Assembly (NCBI GenBank): GCA_902778135.1
Contig: CACYWP010000008.1
Span: forward strand, 1 to 64,000
DNA from: an uncultured Coriobacteriaceae bacterium
Lineage (GTDB): Bacteria; Actinomycetota; Coriobacteriia; Coriobacteriales; Atopobiaceae
Length of the DNA: 64,000 bases
Direction of reading: 5' to 3'
Position 1 is the first letter of the stretch. Each line of letters starts with the position of its first letter. Shown in pieces: positions 8,229 through 15,864 of the stretch. The notes beneath the pieces are model-generated. The model was not told the origin of the DNA. It saw nothing but the letters and a program-made list of their open reading frames with translations, and did not search any database. The position numbers and the translations under genes were made by a program.

Positions 8229-9010
8229 GGACGGTGGTCTTTCTCGACCTGGATGGGACGCTGTGGGAGTGGGGCGTGGTACCCGACTCCGCACGTGCGG
8301 CAATCGCTGCCGCGCAGGCAAACGGGCACAAGTTCCTGACCAATACCGGTCGTGCCCGTTCCGAGGTCCCAGACCTGGCCTATCTGGGGCTTGATGGCTA
8401 CTGCTTCGCGGTGGGTGCCGAGGTCATCCTCGATGGGCGTACGCTCGTGGACGAGCGGTTGGGCACGGAGACGGTCCACGAGGTCGTGGCCGTGTTCGAG
8501 TCGTTCGGTCTCAACTACAACCTCGAGGGTGGCGAGGGCAGCTGGATGGCGGTGAACGACGAGGCTGCCTTTGACATGATACGCGCGCTGGACCTGGGAG
8601 GCGCCGACCCGATCATGGACGTGCCGCCGGCCAGCGAGATGACGCCCGAGGACTATGAGGGCATCCACAAGCTGTTCTATCACGGTGGCAGTGGCATGTA
8701 TGACATCGTCGCGGCGCGCATGCCCGCCGGCGTGACGCTCACCGACCTGGGACACGGCTTTGCCGAGGCGACGCGCACGGGCGTGAGCAAGGCGACGGCG
8801 ATGGAGGCGGTACGGTCGTCCCTAGGGCGCGAGTGGTGCACGATGGCGCTGGGGGACTCGGACAACGACCTGCCGATGCTGCGCGCGGCCGACGTTAGCG
8901 TGGCCATGGGCAACGGCAACGACAACGCCAAGGCCGCTGCCACGTGGGTGACGACGGACCTCCACCACGACGGTTTGGCCCATGCGCTCGCTCACTTTGG
9001 GCTGATATAG
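8225..9010 (+). CDS. HAD-IIB (Cof-like) phosphatase
   Basis: A 261-residue HAD phosphatase starting at GTG 8225, overlapping the thymidine kinase stop in GTGA. The nucleophile motif is FLDLDGT (6-12) and motif IV is LGDSDNDLPMLRAA, with a C2 cap between. Coupling to thymidine kinase suggests a nucleotide or sugar-phosphate substrate, but cap sequences do not identify it. Confidence 0.9.
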   Translation: MRTVVFLDLDGTLWEWGVVPDSARAAIAAAQANGHKFLTNTGRARSEVPDLAYLGLDGYCFAVGAEVILDGRTLVDERLGTETVHEVVAVFESFGLNYNLEGGEGSWMAVNDEAAFDMIRALDLGGADPIMDVPPASEMTPEDYEGIHKLFYHGGSGMYDIVAARMPAGVTLTDLGHGFAEATRTGVSKATAMEAVRSSLGREWCTMALGDSDNDLPMLRAADVSVAMGNGNDNAKAAATWVTTDLHHDGLAHALAHFGLI

Positions 9011-9154
9011 TCTCCTCAGTCGCATACGGCGCCTCGCCATGGGCGGCGGGTGCCCCGTCCTCCTCTCCCGACGCGTTCCAGCTTCTGGAAAACGATGGCC
9101 CCGAGCTCGCGTGCCTCCTACGATGGTCTCATCGACGAGCTAAGGAGGTAGGAC

Positions 9155-9718
9155 ATGAGCAAGGTTGCGGTCATCTTCGCACCCGGTCTCGAGGAGGGCG
9201 AGGGTCTGACGATTGTCGACATCATGCGCAGGGCTGAGGTGTCGTGCGACATCGTCGGCCTGCTTGGCAGCGAGGTCACGGGTGGTCACGACATCACGAT
9301 GCGTGCGGACAAGGTGTTTGACGGCTCGCTCGACGAGTATGACATGGTCGTGCTTCCGGGCGGCCTTGGTGGGGCCGAGGCCATGCGCGACGACGAGCGG
9401 CTGCTGGACGCAATCCGCAAGATGGATGCGGATGGCAAGTGGGTCACCGCCATCTGCGCGGCTCCGATCGTGCTCGGACGTGCCGGCCTGCTGGAGGGCC
9501 GCAGCTTCACCTGCTATCCCACGACGGCACCCAAGATCGAGAATCCGGGGACATGGGTCGACGAGGTCGTCCATACGGACGGCAGGCTCATCACCTCGCA
9601 GGGTCCAGGAACTGCCTACGCCTTCTCCTATGCGCTGGTAGACGCGCTGGGCGTCGATTCCGAGCCGGTCAAGCAGCGCATGGTGTACTACAACGCGTTC
9701 GACGTGAAGGGGGAGTAG
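9155..9718 (+). CDS. DJ-1/PfpI family protein (first of a tandem pair)
   Basis: A 187-residue protein of the DJ-1/ThiJ/PfpI superfamily. The nucleophile-elbow cysteine is Cys101 in AICAAP, with a Glu-rich N-terminal loop (GLEEGEG) that supplies the conserved acidic partner, and LPGG at 67-70. Members act as chaperones, glyoxalase-like or deglycase-like enzymes. The start follows a strong TAAGGAGGTAGGAC. It lies 3 bp before a second paralogue, so the two are one operon and could form a heterodimer. The exact activity is unknown. Confidence 0.9.
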   Translation: MSKVAVIFAPGLEEGEGLTIVDIMRRAEVSCDIVGLLGSEVTGGHDITMRADKVFDGSLDEYDMVVLPGGLGGAEAMRDDERLLDAIRKMDADGKWVTAICAAPIVLGRAGLLEGRSFTCYPTTAPKIENPGTWVDEVVHTDGRLITSQGPGTAYAFSYALVDALGVDSEPVKQRMVYYNAFDVKGE

Positions 9719-9721
9719 GTC

Positions 9722-10279
9722 ATGGCAAAGGTTGCAGTCTTGATGGTTGAGGGCTACGAGGAGAGCGAGACCATGCAGATCGTCGACCTGCTGCGTCGCG
9801 CGGGGGCAGAGTGCCACACCTTCCGCTTCCAGGATGACGAGTGGGTGCGCTCGATGCAGGGCATGTACGTGAGGAGCGACAGGCGCTTCGGGCCCGAGGT
9901 GCTGGGCTACGACGCCGTCATCGTGCCTGGCGGACGCACCGCGGCGGCGCCGCTCATCGCAAACGACGAGGTCATGGACGTGCTGCGCCAGATGGACGAG
10001 GCCGGCAAGCTGGTCTGCGGCATGTGCTCGGGCACGACCGTGCTCGAGGCTGCAGGGGTGCTGGCGGGCAAGCGTGCCACGGGCTACACCGGGTATGCCG
10101 AGAAGCTGACGAGCGCCGACTTCGTTGCTGACGAGGTGGCCGTGTGGGATGCCAACGTGGTGACCTCGCAGGGTCCCGCGACGCCCTATCCCTTCGCCTT
10201 CAAGGTCATGGAGGCACTGGGTCTCGACCCGGAGCCGATGAGGGAATCCACGCTGTACCGCAAGGCGGGCGGGCGCTAG
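9722..10279 (+). CDS. DJ-1/PfpI family protein (second of a tandem pair)
   Basis: A 185-residue paralogue of the preceding gene. The elbow cysteine is Cys102 in GMCSGTT rather than AICAAP, and the acidic loop is GYEESE. It has the same ending pattern (VTSQGPATPYPFAFKVMEALG) that matches the first copy's TSQGPGTAYAFSYALVDALG, which shows an old tandem duplication followed by divergence at the active site. It ends before a bidirectional hairpin shared with the convergent zinc-ribbon gene. Confidence 0.9.
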   Translation: MAKVAVLMVEGYEESETMQIVDLLRRAGAECHTFRFQDDEWVRSMQGMYVRSDRRFGPEVLGYDAVIVPGGRTAAAPLIANDEVMDVLRQMDEAGKLVCGMCSGTTVLEAAGVLAGKRATGYTGYAEKLTSADFVADEVAVWDANVVTSQGPATPYPFAFKVMEALGLDPEPMRESTLYRKAGGR

Positions 10280-10308
10280 GCAGCAGACGACGGGACCGAC
10301 GAAGCGCC

Positions 10309-10346
10309 GTCGACCCCGGCATCTCGGAGGGGGTGTCGGGGTCGAC
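10309..10346. terminator. bidirectional hairpin between convergent genes
   Basis: Perfect 10-bp arms GTCGACCCCG (10309-10318) and CGGGGTCGAC (10337-10346), located between the DJ-1 stop (10279) and the zinc-ribbon gene stop (10349). Confidence 0.75.
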
Positions 10347-10348
10347 TC

Positions 10349-11965
10349 CTACTGGCGTGGGATCTGCGTCCAGTCGGCGCCGGGATCAAAGCCCGCCGAT
10401 CCGCCGATGACCTCGCCTGCCTGGTTCTCGTAGGCGACGTCCGCCTGCACCGACAGCTCCACCTCGCGTCCGTCCGAGGTGACGAAGGTGTTGACCCCGC
10501 GGATGGCCTCCGAGAAGTCAGTCGGTCCAGTGCCGGACGCACTGGCAAACGGGGCGTTCGTCGCGGTGCGGAATGCCGTCTGCCGCGCGTCGCGTGCCGC
10601 CGAGATCGAGTCGTTGTAGGAGTTGAAGGCTGCCTGCTGCTGTCGGTGGGCGGCCTGCTGGGCGGCGAACTGGGCTTGGCTCCGCGCGAGGGCTGCCTGC
10701 GTGTTTGCCTGTATGGCCGCGTTGGTCTGCTGCTGGTCGGCGTGGGCCAGGCCGATGACGTCCGGATGGACGAATACGCCGTCGATGACGGCGCGCAGGT
10801 CGTCTTCCAGCGATGTCGCAAAGCGCTCGGCGGGGGCAACGAGGGTCGCAATGCGGTCGATGGACCAATAGACGGTGCCGCCCTGGTTGAAGGCGGCGAA
10901 GTCGGGAACGCACCAGGAGGCATCTGCCGCCCTGGCGGGGGAGGGTTGCGGGGCGGGTGCCTCGGTAGGCTGCGGAGAGGGCACTGGGGCTGCCGGTGGT
11001 TCTGCCTGCTGTCTGGCCTGCTGGGCCGCACGGGACTCGCGCATCTTCTTTCCGATGAGACCCCCCGCCATGCCAAACTCGAACGCGCTCCTCAGGAGGC
11101 CGCCTGCGCCTTGCGCACGGCTCGCATCCTGGGTGTGGGCTGGCTGTCGGCTGGCTGGAGCGGCCATGCCTGCCTGCGAGGCCAGCCCGCCGAGCATCCC
11201 ACCGAGCCTCTCGGTGACGCCCTCGACGCTGGCGCCGATGCCGGCAAGGCCGCCCTTCGCGCCCCACGCCTCGACGAAGACGGCCATCTTCCACGGCCTT
11301 CCCCCCACCGTGAGGGAGTAGGTCCGCAGCACCTGCGCGCCGAGGAAGCTGGAGACCATGACGGCGGCGGCGCGCGCCTCCGCCGTGTAGTGCGCACTGG
11401 CGCGGCGCTGCGCACCCGTGGGGTCCAACCCTTCCACCATGCCGGAGAAATGCAGGTCAGAGGCACCAAGGCTCGTTGCCAGAAGGGTGGCGCGGGAATC
11501 CGCCACCGCAATGGGGCTGGGCATCTCGGCATAGTTGGAGGTGTCATAGGGTGCCGCTGCCTGGCCATACATCGCATCTATCATGCCTGCGCCGGCACTG
11601 CGACGCGTGCCCGCATCGCCCTGCCCGATCTGCAGGATGGCTCCCTCGGGCGTGCGCAGCTCGACCGAAGGCAGGTAGGGCCTGCTCAGCGTCGAGGTGC
11701 GTTGCAGCGAGGTGGCCGTGACGTCCCATCCTCCGGGCATGCTCCCGCGAAAGAGGCCATGGCCCGTGGTGCGGTCGCGGATGGTACCGTCCGCCTCGAT
11801 GGCGCCCCGTGGCTGCGAGGTCCCGCCGACGCGCAGCGAGGCACCGCAGAAGGCGCAGGTCAGGGTGGTTGCGTTCTCTGGCATCTGCAGCGGTGCCCCA
11901 CAGGCGGGACACCTCACCTCGATCAGCTCGAAGCCGCCCTGCCCCTCGTTTTGGAATGGCTGCAT
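10349..11965 (-). CDS. large zinc-ribbon protein of unknown function
   Basis: A 538-residue protein with an N-terminal zinc ribbon, Cys19-x2-Cys22 and Cys37-x2-Cys40, with the CPACGAPL / CAFCGASLRV form. The middle has a beta-rich domain of unknown type (about 75-230), then an Ala/Gln/Pro-rich low-complexity stretch (about 240-350) and a Gln/Ala-rich helical stretch near 410-450. There is no signal peptide. I prefer ATG 11965, which has AGGTGA six bases upstream; GTG 11974 directly after the lipoprotein stop is an alternative. The gene follows the lipoprotein gene on the same strand. I do not recognise a family for the body; a scaffold or stress-related role is possible only as a guess. Confidence 0.75.
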   Translation of the reverse strand: MQPFQNEGQGGFELIEVRCPACGAPLQMPENATTLTCAFCGASLRVGGTSQPRGAIEADGTIRDRTTGHGLFRGSMPGGWDVTATSLQRTSTLSRPYLPSVELRTPEGAILQIGQGDAGTRRSAGAGMIDAMYGQAAAPYDTSNYAEMPSPIAVADSRATLLATSLGASDLHFSGMVEGLDPTGAQRRASAHYTAEARAAAVMVSSFLGAQVLRTYSLTVGGRPWKMAVFVEAWGAKGGLAGIGASVEGVTERLGGMLGGLASQAGMAAPASRQPAHTQDASRAQGAGGLLRSAFEFGMAGGLIGKKMRESRAAQQARQQAEPPAAPVPSPQPTEAPAPQPSPARAADASWCVPDFAAFNQGGTVYWSIDRIATLVAPAERFATSLEDDLRAVIDGVFVHPDVIGLAHADQQQTNAAIQANTQAALARSQAQFAAQQAAHRQQQAAFNSYNDSISAARDARQTAFRTATNAPFASASGTGPTDFSEAIRGVNTFVTSDGREVELSVQADVAYENQAGEVIGGSAGFDPGADWTQIPRQ

Positions 11966-11974
11966 GTTGCTCAC

Positions 11975-12481
11975 CTACTCCTCGGTCTGTTGTCGCACAA
12001 GCTCGTGCGTGATGCTCCAAAGCCTGTCGGCGTTGCGTATCTCGAAGGCCTTGCGCGGGTCTTCCGCATCGACGATCGCGGCATGTCCCTCGAACGACAG
12101 GTATTGCGTCCTGCCATCGGGCGACGTGATGGCAAAGGCGTCGCCGTAGTCATCCCAGCGCATCTCGGACGGCCCTCCCACCTCGATGGCGTCAAGCGCC
12201 TCGAGCACGTCGAGGACCTGGTCGGAGTCGAGCGGGCAGGTGAGGGCCGCCTCCCCCTCGTAGGTGTAGGCAATGGTCGTGCCTGCGCTGACGGATGCCT
12301 GTGGGTCGGCGAGCACGTCTGCGAGGTCGCTGCGGTAGTCGGCGAGGGCCTTCCAGTCCCCGTCGGTCCGATTGTCCAGCGGCTCGCGTGCGGTTTCGTC
12401 CTGTCGTGCCAGGCATGCCGCCAGCACGGTGCAGGCCAGCGTCAGCACGATGAGGACCCAGATGGTGCGGGAGCGCGTCAT
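11975..12481 (-). CDS. small predicted lipoprotein
   Basis: A 168-residue protein starting MTRSRTIWVL with a hydrophobic signal of about 15 residues and the lipobox VLAAC, which places the lipidated cysteine at 23. The mature part is acidic (GDWKALADYRSDLADVLADP), without a recognised domain; the segment FEGHAAIVDAEDPRKAFEI suggests an alpha/beta fold. It should sit on the outer face of the membrane. It precedes the zinc-ribbon gene with a 9-bp gap, so the two are probably one transcript, possibly the tail of the macrodomain-sirtuin operon 141 bp upstream. Confidence 0.8.
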   Translation of the reverse strand: MTRSRTIWVLIVLTLACTVLAACLARQDETAREPLDNRTDGDWKALADYRSDLADVLADPQASVSAGTTIAYTYEGEAALTCPLDSDQVLDVLEALDAIEVGGPSEMRWDDYGDAFAITSPDGRTQYLSFEGHAAIVDAEDPRKAFEIRNADRLWSITHELVRQQTEE

Positions 12482-12622
12482 GGTGTCTCCTCCGACGTCG
12501 TCGATGCCCACGGTAGGGCTGACAGGACCGTATCGCGACACGTCGAGGTGGCACGGGGACGTTCCATCCAGTCAATGACTGATTCCGCATCCCCGGAGGC
12601 GAGCTGTGCCTGGGATGATGCG

Positions 12623-13489
12623 CTAGCGACAGGCCTTGACGGCGGCGAGCACCTTGGCCGCGTCGGCATCCAGCAGCACCGTGCGGTCGGCAATCGCTGC
12701 GGGGGCGATGACCTCACCATAGTTGACCTGCGCATAGAATGCATGGGGGTTACGGGCGACCATCTGCCAGAACGGATACTTTATGATGACCGGCGTGTTG
12801 CCGCCGACGCCCAGCTCGAGGAAGACGACCCTCTGTCCCTCGTGCTCGTCGCACCAGCTGACGTAGCGGTCGCAGGCAAGGTGCCAGCCCTCGTCCTCGA
12901 CGAAGCTGTCGTCGGCACGCAGGTTCATGGACATCGGCTTGCCGCAGCGGGGACAGCGGGGGATCAGGTCATAGGGGATGCGCATGTCCCGTTGCCGTTC
13001 TACCATCGCCTCGATGGCATCGCGGTTGTCGTAGGTCTGCTGGTGGCAGGGCTCGCTGCATTGGAACAGCCCGTAGTCGCCCTGGGTGTAGAAGAGGCGG
13101 TCCCTGGCGAACCCGGCACGCTGGAACTGGTGGTCGACGTTGGTGGTCAGCACGAAGTGGTCCTTGTCCGCCACGATGTCCAGCAGGTCGCGATAGGGCT
13201 TGCCGACAGGGCACGCATAGCGGTTGAGCCACACGTAGCGGCTCCAGTAGGCCCAGCGCTCCTCCAGCGTCGCATAGGGATAGAAGCCGCCGCTGTACAT
13301 GTCGGCAAAGCGGTAGCGCTGGGCAAAGTCTGCGAAGTGGCGCTCGAAGCGCTCGCCGGCGTAGGCGAACTCGGGCCCGCAGGCGGTGGTCAGGCCCGCG
13401 CCTGCGCCGACCATCACCGCGTCCGCCTCGTCGATGCGGCGGGCCAGCTCCCTAACGTTGCTCGAGAAGGTCCCGGTAGATTGCGTCAT
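12623..13489 (-). CDS. class M sirtuin (protein ADP-ribosyltransferase type)
   Basis: A 288-residue Sir2-fold protein. GAGAGLTTACG (28-38) is the NAD-binding loop; zinc ligands are Cys144, Cys148, Cys179 and Cys182. The catalytic segment reads TTNVDHQF (115-122) instead of the canonical QNxDxLH, the replacement seen in macrodomain-linked SirTM enzymes. From memory of the streptococcal SirTM work, Asn118 and Gln137 matter there; Asn117 and Gln136 occupy matching places here. SirTMs transfer ADP-ribose to proteins rather than deacetylating. The ATG at 13489 lies inside the upstream macrodomain gene (38-bp overlap), so translation is coupled. The usual lipoate partner genes (GcvH-L, LplA2) are absent. 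Confidence 0.87.
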   Translation of the reverse strand: MTQSTGTFSSNVRELARRIDEADAVMVGAGAGLTTACGPEFAYAGERFERHFADFAQRYRFADMYSGGFYPYATLEERWAYWSRYVWLNRYACPVGKPYRDLLDIVADKDHFVLTTNVDHQFQRAGFARDRLFYTQGDYGLFQCSEPCHQQTYDNRDAIEAMVERQRDMRIPYDLIPRCPRCGKPMSMNLRADDSFVEDEGWHLACDRYVSWCDEHEGQRVVFLELGVGGNTPVIIKYPFWQMVARNPHAFYAQVNYGEVIAPAAIADRTVLLDADAAKVLAAVKACR

Positions 13490-14249
13490 CCACTGGCTTG
13501 AAGACATTGAAGACCACCTCCATGGGGTCATCGGTCTCTTGCAGATAGGTGTTGACGACATCGACCGCGATTCTCGCGGCCTGGTCGTTGGGATAGTGGA
13601 ACTCCCCGGTGGAGATGCAGCAGAACGCCAGCGACCGCAGGCCCCGCTCGTGGGCCAGATGCAGGCACGAGCGGTAGCAGGAGGCCAGCGACACCTGGTC
13701 GCGGGGCGTGACACGCCATCCCACGATGGGGCCCACCGTGTGCAGAACGTGGCGCGCGGGGAGGTTGTACCCGCTCGTGATCTTGGCATCGCCCGTGCGC
13801 TCCTCATGTCCCTGCTCCTGCATGATCTTGGCGCATGCCAGGCGCAGCTGGATGCCCGCAAAGGTGTGGATGGCGTTGTCGATGCAGCCGTGGTTGGGGG
13901 CGAAGCAGCCCAGCATCTGGCTGTTGGCGGCGTTGACTATGCCATCGACGGCCAAGGTGGTGATGTCCCCGCGCCACACGTAGCGGTGTGCGGCGATGGG
14001 GGAGAGGTCCCCCAGCCGGGTGATTCCCTTCTCCCTCGCGCGTTGTTGCAGGTAGGCATCCTGCACGGCAAGGAACCGTGCGTCCACCTCCTGGGGTGGC
14101 CGGACGTTGAGCAGGGCCCGCAGCAACGCGCGCTGCCCGTCGGCCGTCTTTGGGACGGCTATGTCCGCATACTCCTCACGCTCGTCCAGCAGCGCGTCTA
14201 TCAGCCACGTCCTGCGCTCGTCCTGGGTCGCGGGTAGCTTCTGTGCCAT
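13452..14249 (-). CDS. zinc-containing macrodomain protein, sirtuin partner
   Basis: A 265-residue protein with a helical N-terminal region (1-85) and a macrodomain: GDIT at 94-97, VNAAN at 105-109, then CFAPNHGCIDNAIH with Cys115, His120 and Cys122 as likely zinc ligands. This is the Zn-Macro type found in operons with class M sirtuins, where it removes the ADP-ribose that the sirtuin adds. The catalytic-loop segment CCISTGEFHYP is intact. The start ATG 14249 is preceded by AAAGGGG; an upstream ATG (14273) would encode that ribosome site within the protein. It is first in the operon and overlaps the sirtuin gene. Confidence 0.88.
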   Translation of the reverse strand: MAQKLPATQDERRTWLIDALLDEREEYADIAVPKTADGQRALLRALLNVRPPQEVDARFLAVQDAYLQQRAREKGITRLGDLSPIAAHRYVWRGDITTLAVDGIVNAANSQMLGCFAPNHGCIDNAIHTFAGIQLRLACAKIMQEQGHEERTGDAKITSGYNLPARHVLHTVGPIVGWRVTPRDQVSLASCYRSCLHLAHERGLRSLAFCCISTGEFHYPNDQAARIAVDVVNTYLQETDDPMEVVFNVFKPVDDAIYRDLLEQR

Positions 14250-14527
14250 GTCTGTCACCCCTTTCGAGTCCATGGTGATGCCGTGGAGGAGAAAAGGGAA
14301 GTACGCACAATCAAGTCGGCTAGGCACCGCGAGGTAACCATGGCCTTCGGCAAAGGTGCCCCGCAGTTCGCATGCCCCGAATCGTACGCATGTGATGCCG
14401 TCCCGACCCGGCGGGACCCGGGGTCCCGGTGGGGGAGGCGGGCCAATGCCCGCGAGAGGCGCGTCGGCTGTATGATGGCATGTCGTCACGTCGCAACCTG
14501 TCATCCGTCGCATGCAAGGGGCCCACC
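14250..14527. promoter_or_regulatory. divergent promoter region with a GC-rich near-perfect palindrome
   Basis: No gene is visible in these 278 bp between the divergent macrodomain and aldolase genes. An inverted repeat CGGGACCC (14411-14418) / GGGTCCCG (14420-14427), separated by one base, is the strongest element and could be an operator or a short hairpin ahead of the aldolase gene. Confidence 0.4.
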
Positions 14528-15553
14528 ATGCTCTCGTTCGTCAATGACTATTCCGAAGGTGCCCATCCTGCCATCCTCGAGGCGCTTGCACGCACCAACC
14601 TCCAGCAGGAGCCCGGCTATGGCGAGGACGCGTTCTGCGCCTCCGCCCGCGAGCGCATCCGCACCGCCTGCAACGACCCGACCGCCGACGTCTTCTTCCT
14701 GGCAGGAGGCACCCAGACCAACCAGGTGGTCATCAGCTCCCTGCTGGCCTCCTACCAGGGCGTCATCGCGTGCGAAACGGGTCACATCGGCGTTCACGAG
14801 GCAGGGGCCATCGAGTTCACCGGTCACAAGGTGCTGACCGTGCCCGCCCACGACGGCAAGATCGACGCATTGGAGCTGGACGACTACGTGGGCGCCTTCT
14901 ACGGCGATGACAACCACGAGCACATGGTGTTTCCTGGCATGGTGTACCTGTCCCATCCCACCGAGTACGGGACCCTCTATGCCCTTTCCGAGCTGGAGGC
15001 CATCCGTGCCGTCTGCGACCGGTATGGGTTGCGGCTGTACCTGGATGGGGCGCGTCTGGGCTATGGGCTGGTGACTCCGGGCACCGACGTGTCCCTGCCC
15101 GACATTGCGCGCCTCTGTGACGCGTTCTACATCGGTGGCACGAAGGTCGGGGCCCTGATTGGCGAGGCGGTGGTCTTCCCGCGTCATGGCATGCCCGGGC
15201 ACTTCGTCACGATGGTCAAGCAGCGCGGGGCGCTGCTCGCAAAGGGGCGCCTGCTGGGCCTGCAGTTCGACGTGCTGTTTGCCGACGACCTCTACACCCG
15301 CATCGCCCGCAACGCCATCGAGTGCGCGGACGTGCTGCGTGCGGCGCTGGTGGAGCGCGGCTACCGGTTCCTCGTGGAGAACCCCACCAATCAGGTGCTG
15401 GTAGTCCTTGAGAACGACCATTACGAGCGGCTGCGGGAGAAGGTGGCCGTCAGCTACTGGGAGCGCGTCGACGACCGACATACCGCCGTGCGCTTCGCGA
15501 CCAGCTGGGCGACGCGCAGGGAGGACGTGGATGCGCTGATCGAGCTGCTGTAG
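14528..15553 (+). CDS. ltaE: low-specificity L-threonine aldolase / beta-eliminating lyase
   Basis: A 341-residue PLP enzyme of fold type I. The Schiff-base lysine is Lys206 in YIGGTKVGAL, and Asp173 in YLDGARL contacts the pyridine ring; AGGTQTNQ (59-66) is the phosphate-contact region. Such enzymes cleave threonine or allo-threonine to glycine and acetaldehyde. The N-terminus (MLSFVNDYSEGAHP) and length are normal. The start at 14528 follows AAGGGGCCCACC. It is divergent from the macrodomain gene and followed by a structured intergenic region. Confidence 0.9.
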   Translation: MLSFVNDYSEGAHPAILEALARTNLQQEPGYGEDAFCASARERIRTACNDPTADVFFLAGGTQTNQVVISSLLASYQGVIACETGHIGVHEAGAIEFTGHKVLTVPAHDGKIDALELDDYVGAFYGDDNHEHMVFPGMVYLSHPTEYGTLYALSELEAIRAVCDRYGLRLYLDGARLGYGLVTPGTDVSLPDIARLCDAFYIGGTKVGALIGEAVVFPRHGMPGHFVTMVKQRGALLAKGRLLGLQFDVLFADDLYTRIARNAIECADVLRAALVERGYRFLVENPTNQVLVVLENDHYERLREKVAVSYWERVDDRHTAVRFATSWATRREDVDALIELL

Positions 15554-15562
15554 CGTTTGGGG

Positions 15563-15645
15563 TGAAGGCGGAGCATGGGGTGCGCGATGGGGCAGCATAT
15601 GACGTCAGCTGCCTTCACGGTGTGCCATCGAGTCCCCATCGCGCA
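15563..15645 (+). other. interleaved inverted repeats, possible RNA structure
   Basis: Three pairings overlap: TGAAGGC (15563-15569) with GCCTTCA (15611-15617); GGCAGC (15591-15596) with GCTGCC (15608-15613), enclosing the palindrome TGACGTCA; and TGCGCGATGGGG (15581-15592) with CCCCATCGCGCA (15634-15645). The first and third are interleaved, so they form a pseudoknot or are mutually exclusive. It lies just after the aldolase gene and 180 bp or more before the deacetylase gene. It may be an attenuator or just a terminator. I see no gene in 15554-15864. Confidence 0.55.
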
Positions 15646-15864
15646 TGGCATCATCGGTCTTCCGAGGGACAAGGGTTAGTCGCGTCCCTGGGAGCTTGCG
15701 CCGCGTGAAGGTCCTCACATCGTTGAGGAACAAGCGCAAACGCACCCCCGAATGGTGGAGATGTGCGTTTCTGTGGATGGGTTCTTGCAGGTCACCTGCC
15801 TTCTCGCGCCAAAACCGTATACCATGGCTCCATGACCGTAACGAGACGCATGGGTGGGTGTGAG

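Noticed and set aside
10646..13501. 951-residue plus-strand open frame
   Set aside because: It runs antisense through three real genes (zinc-ribbon, lipoprotein, sirtuin) that have motifs and starts.
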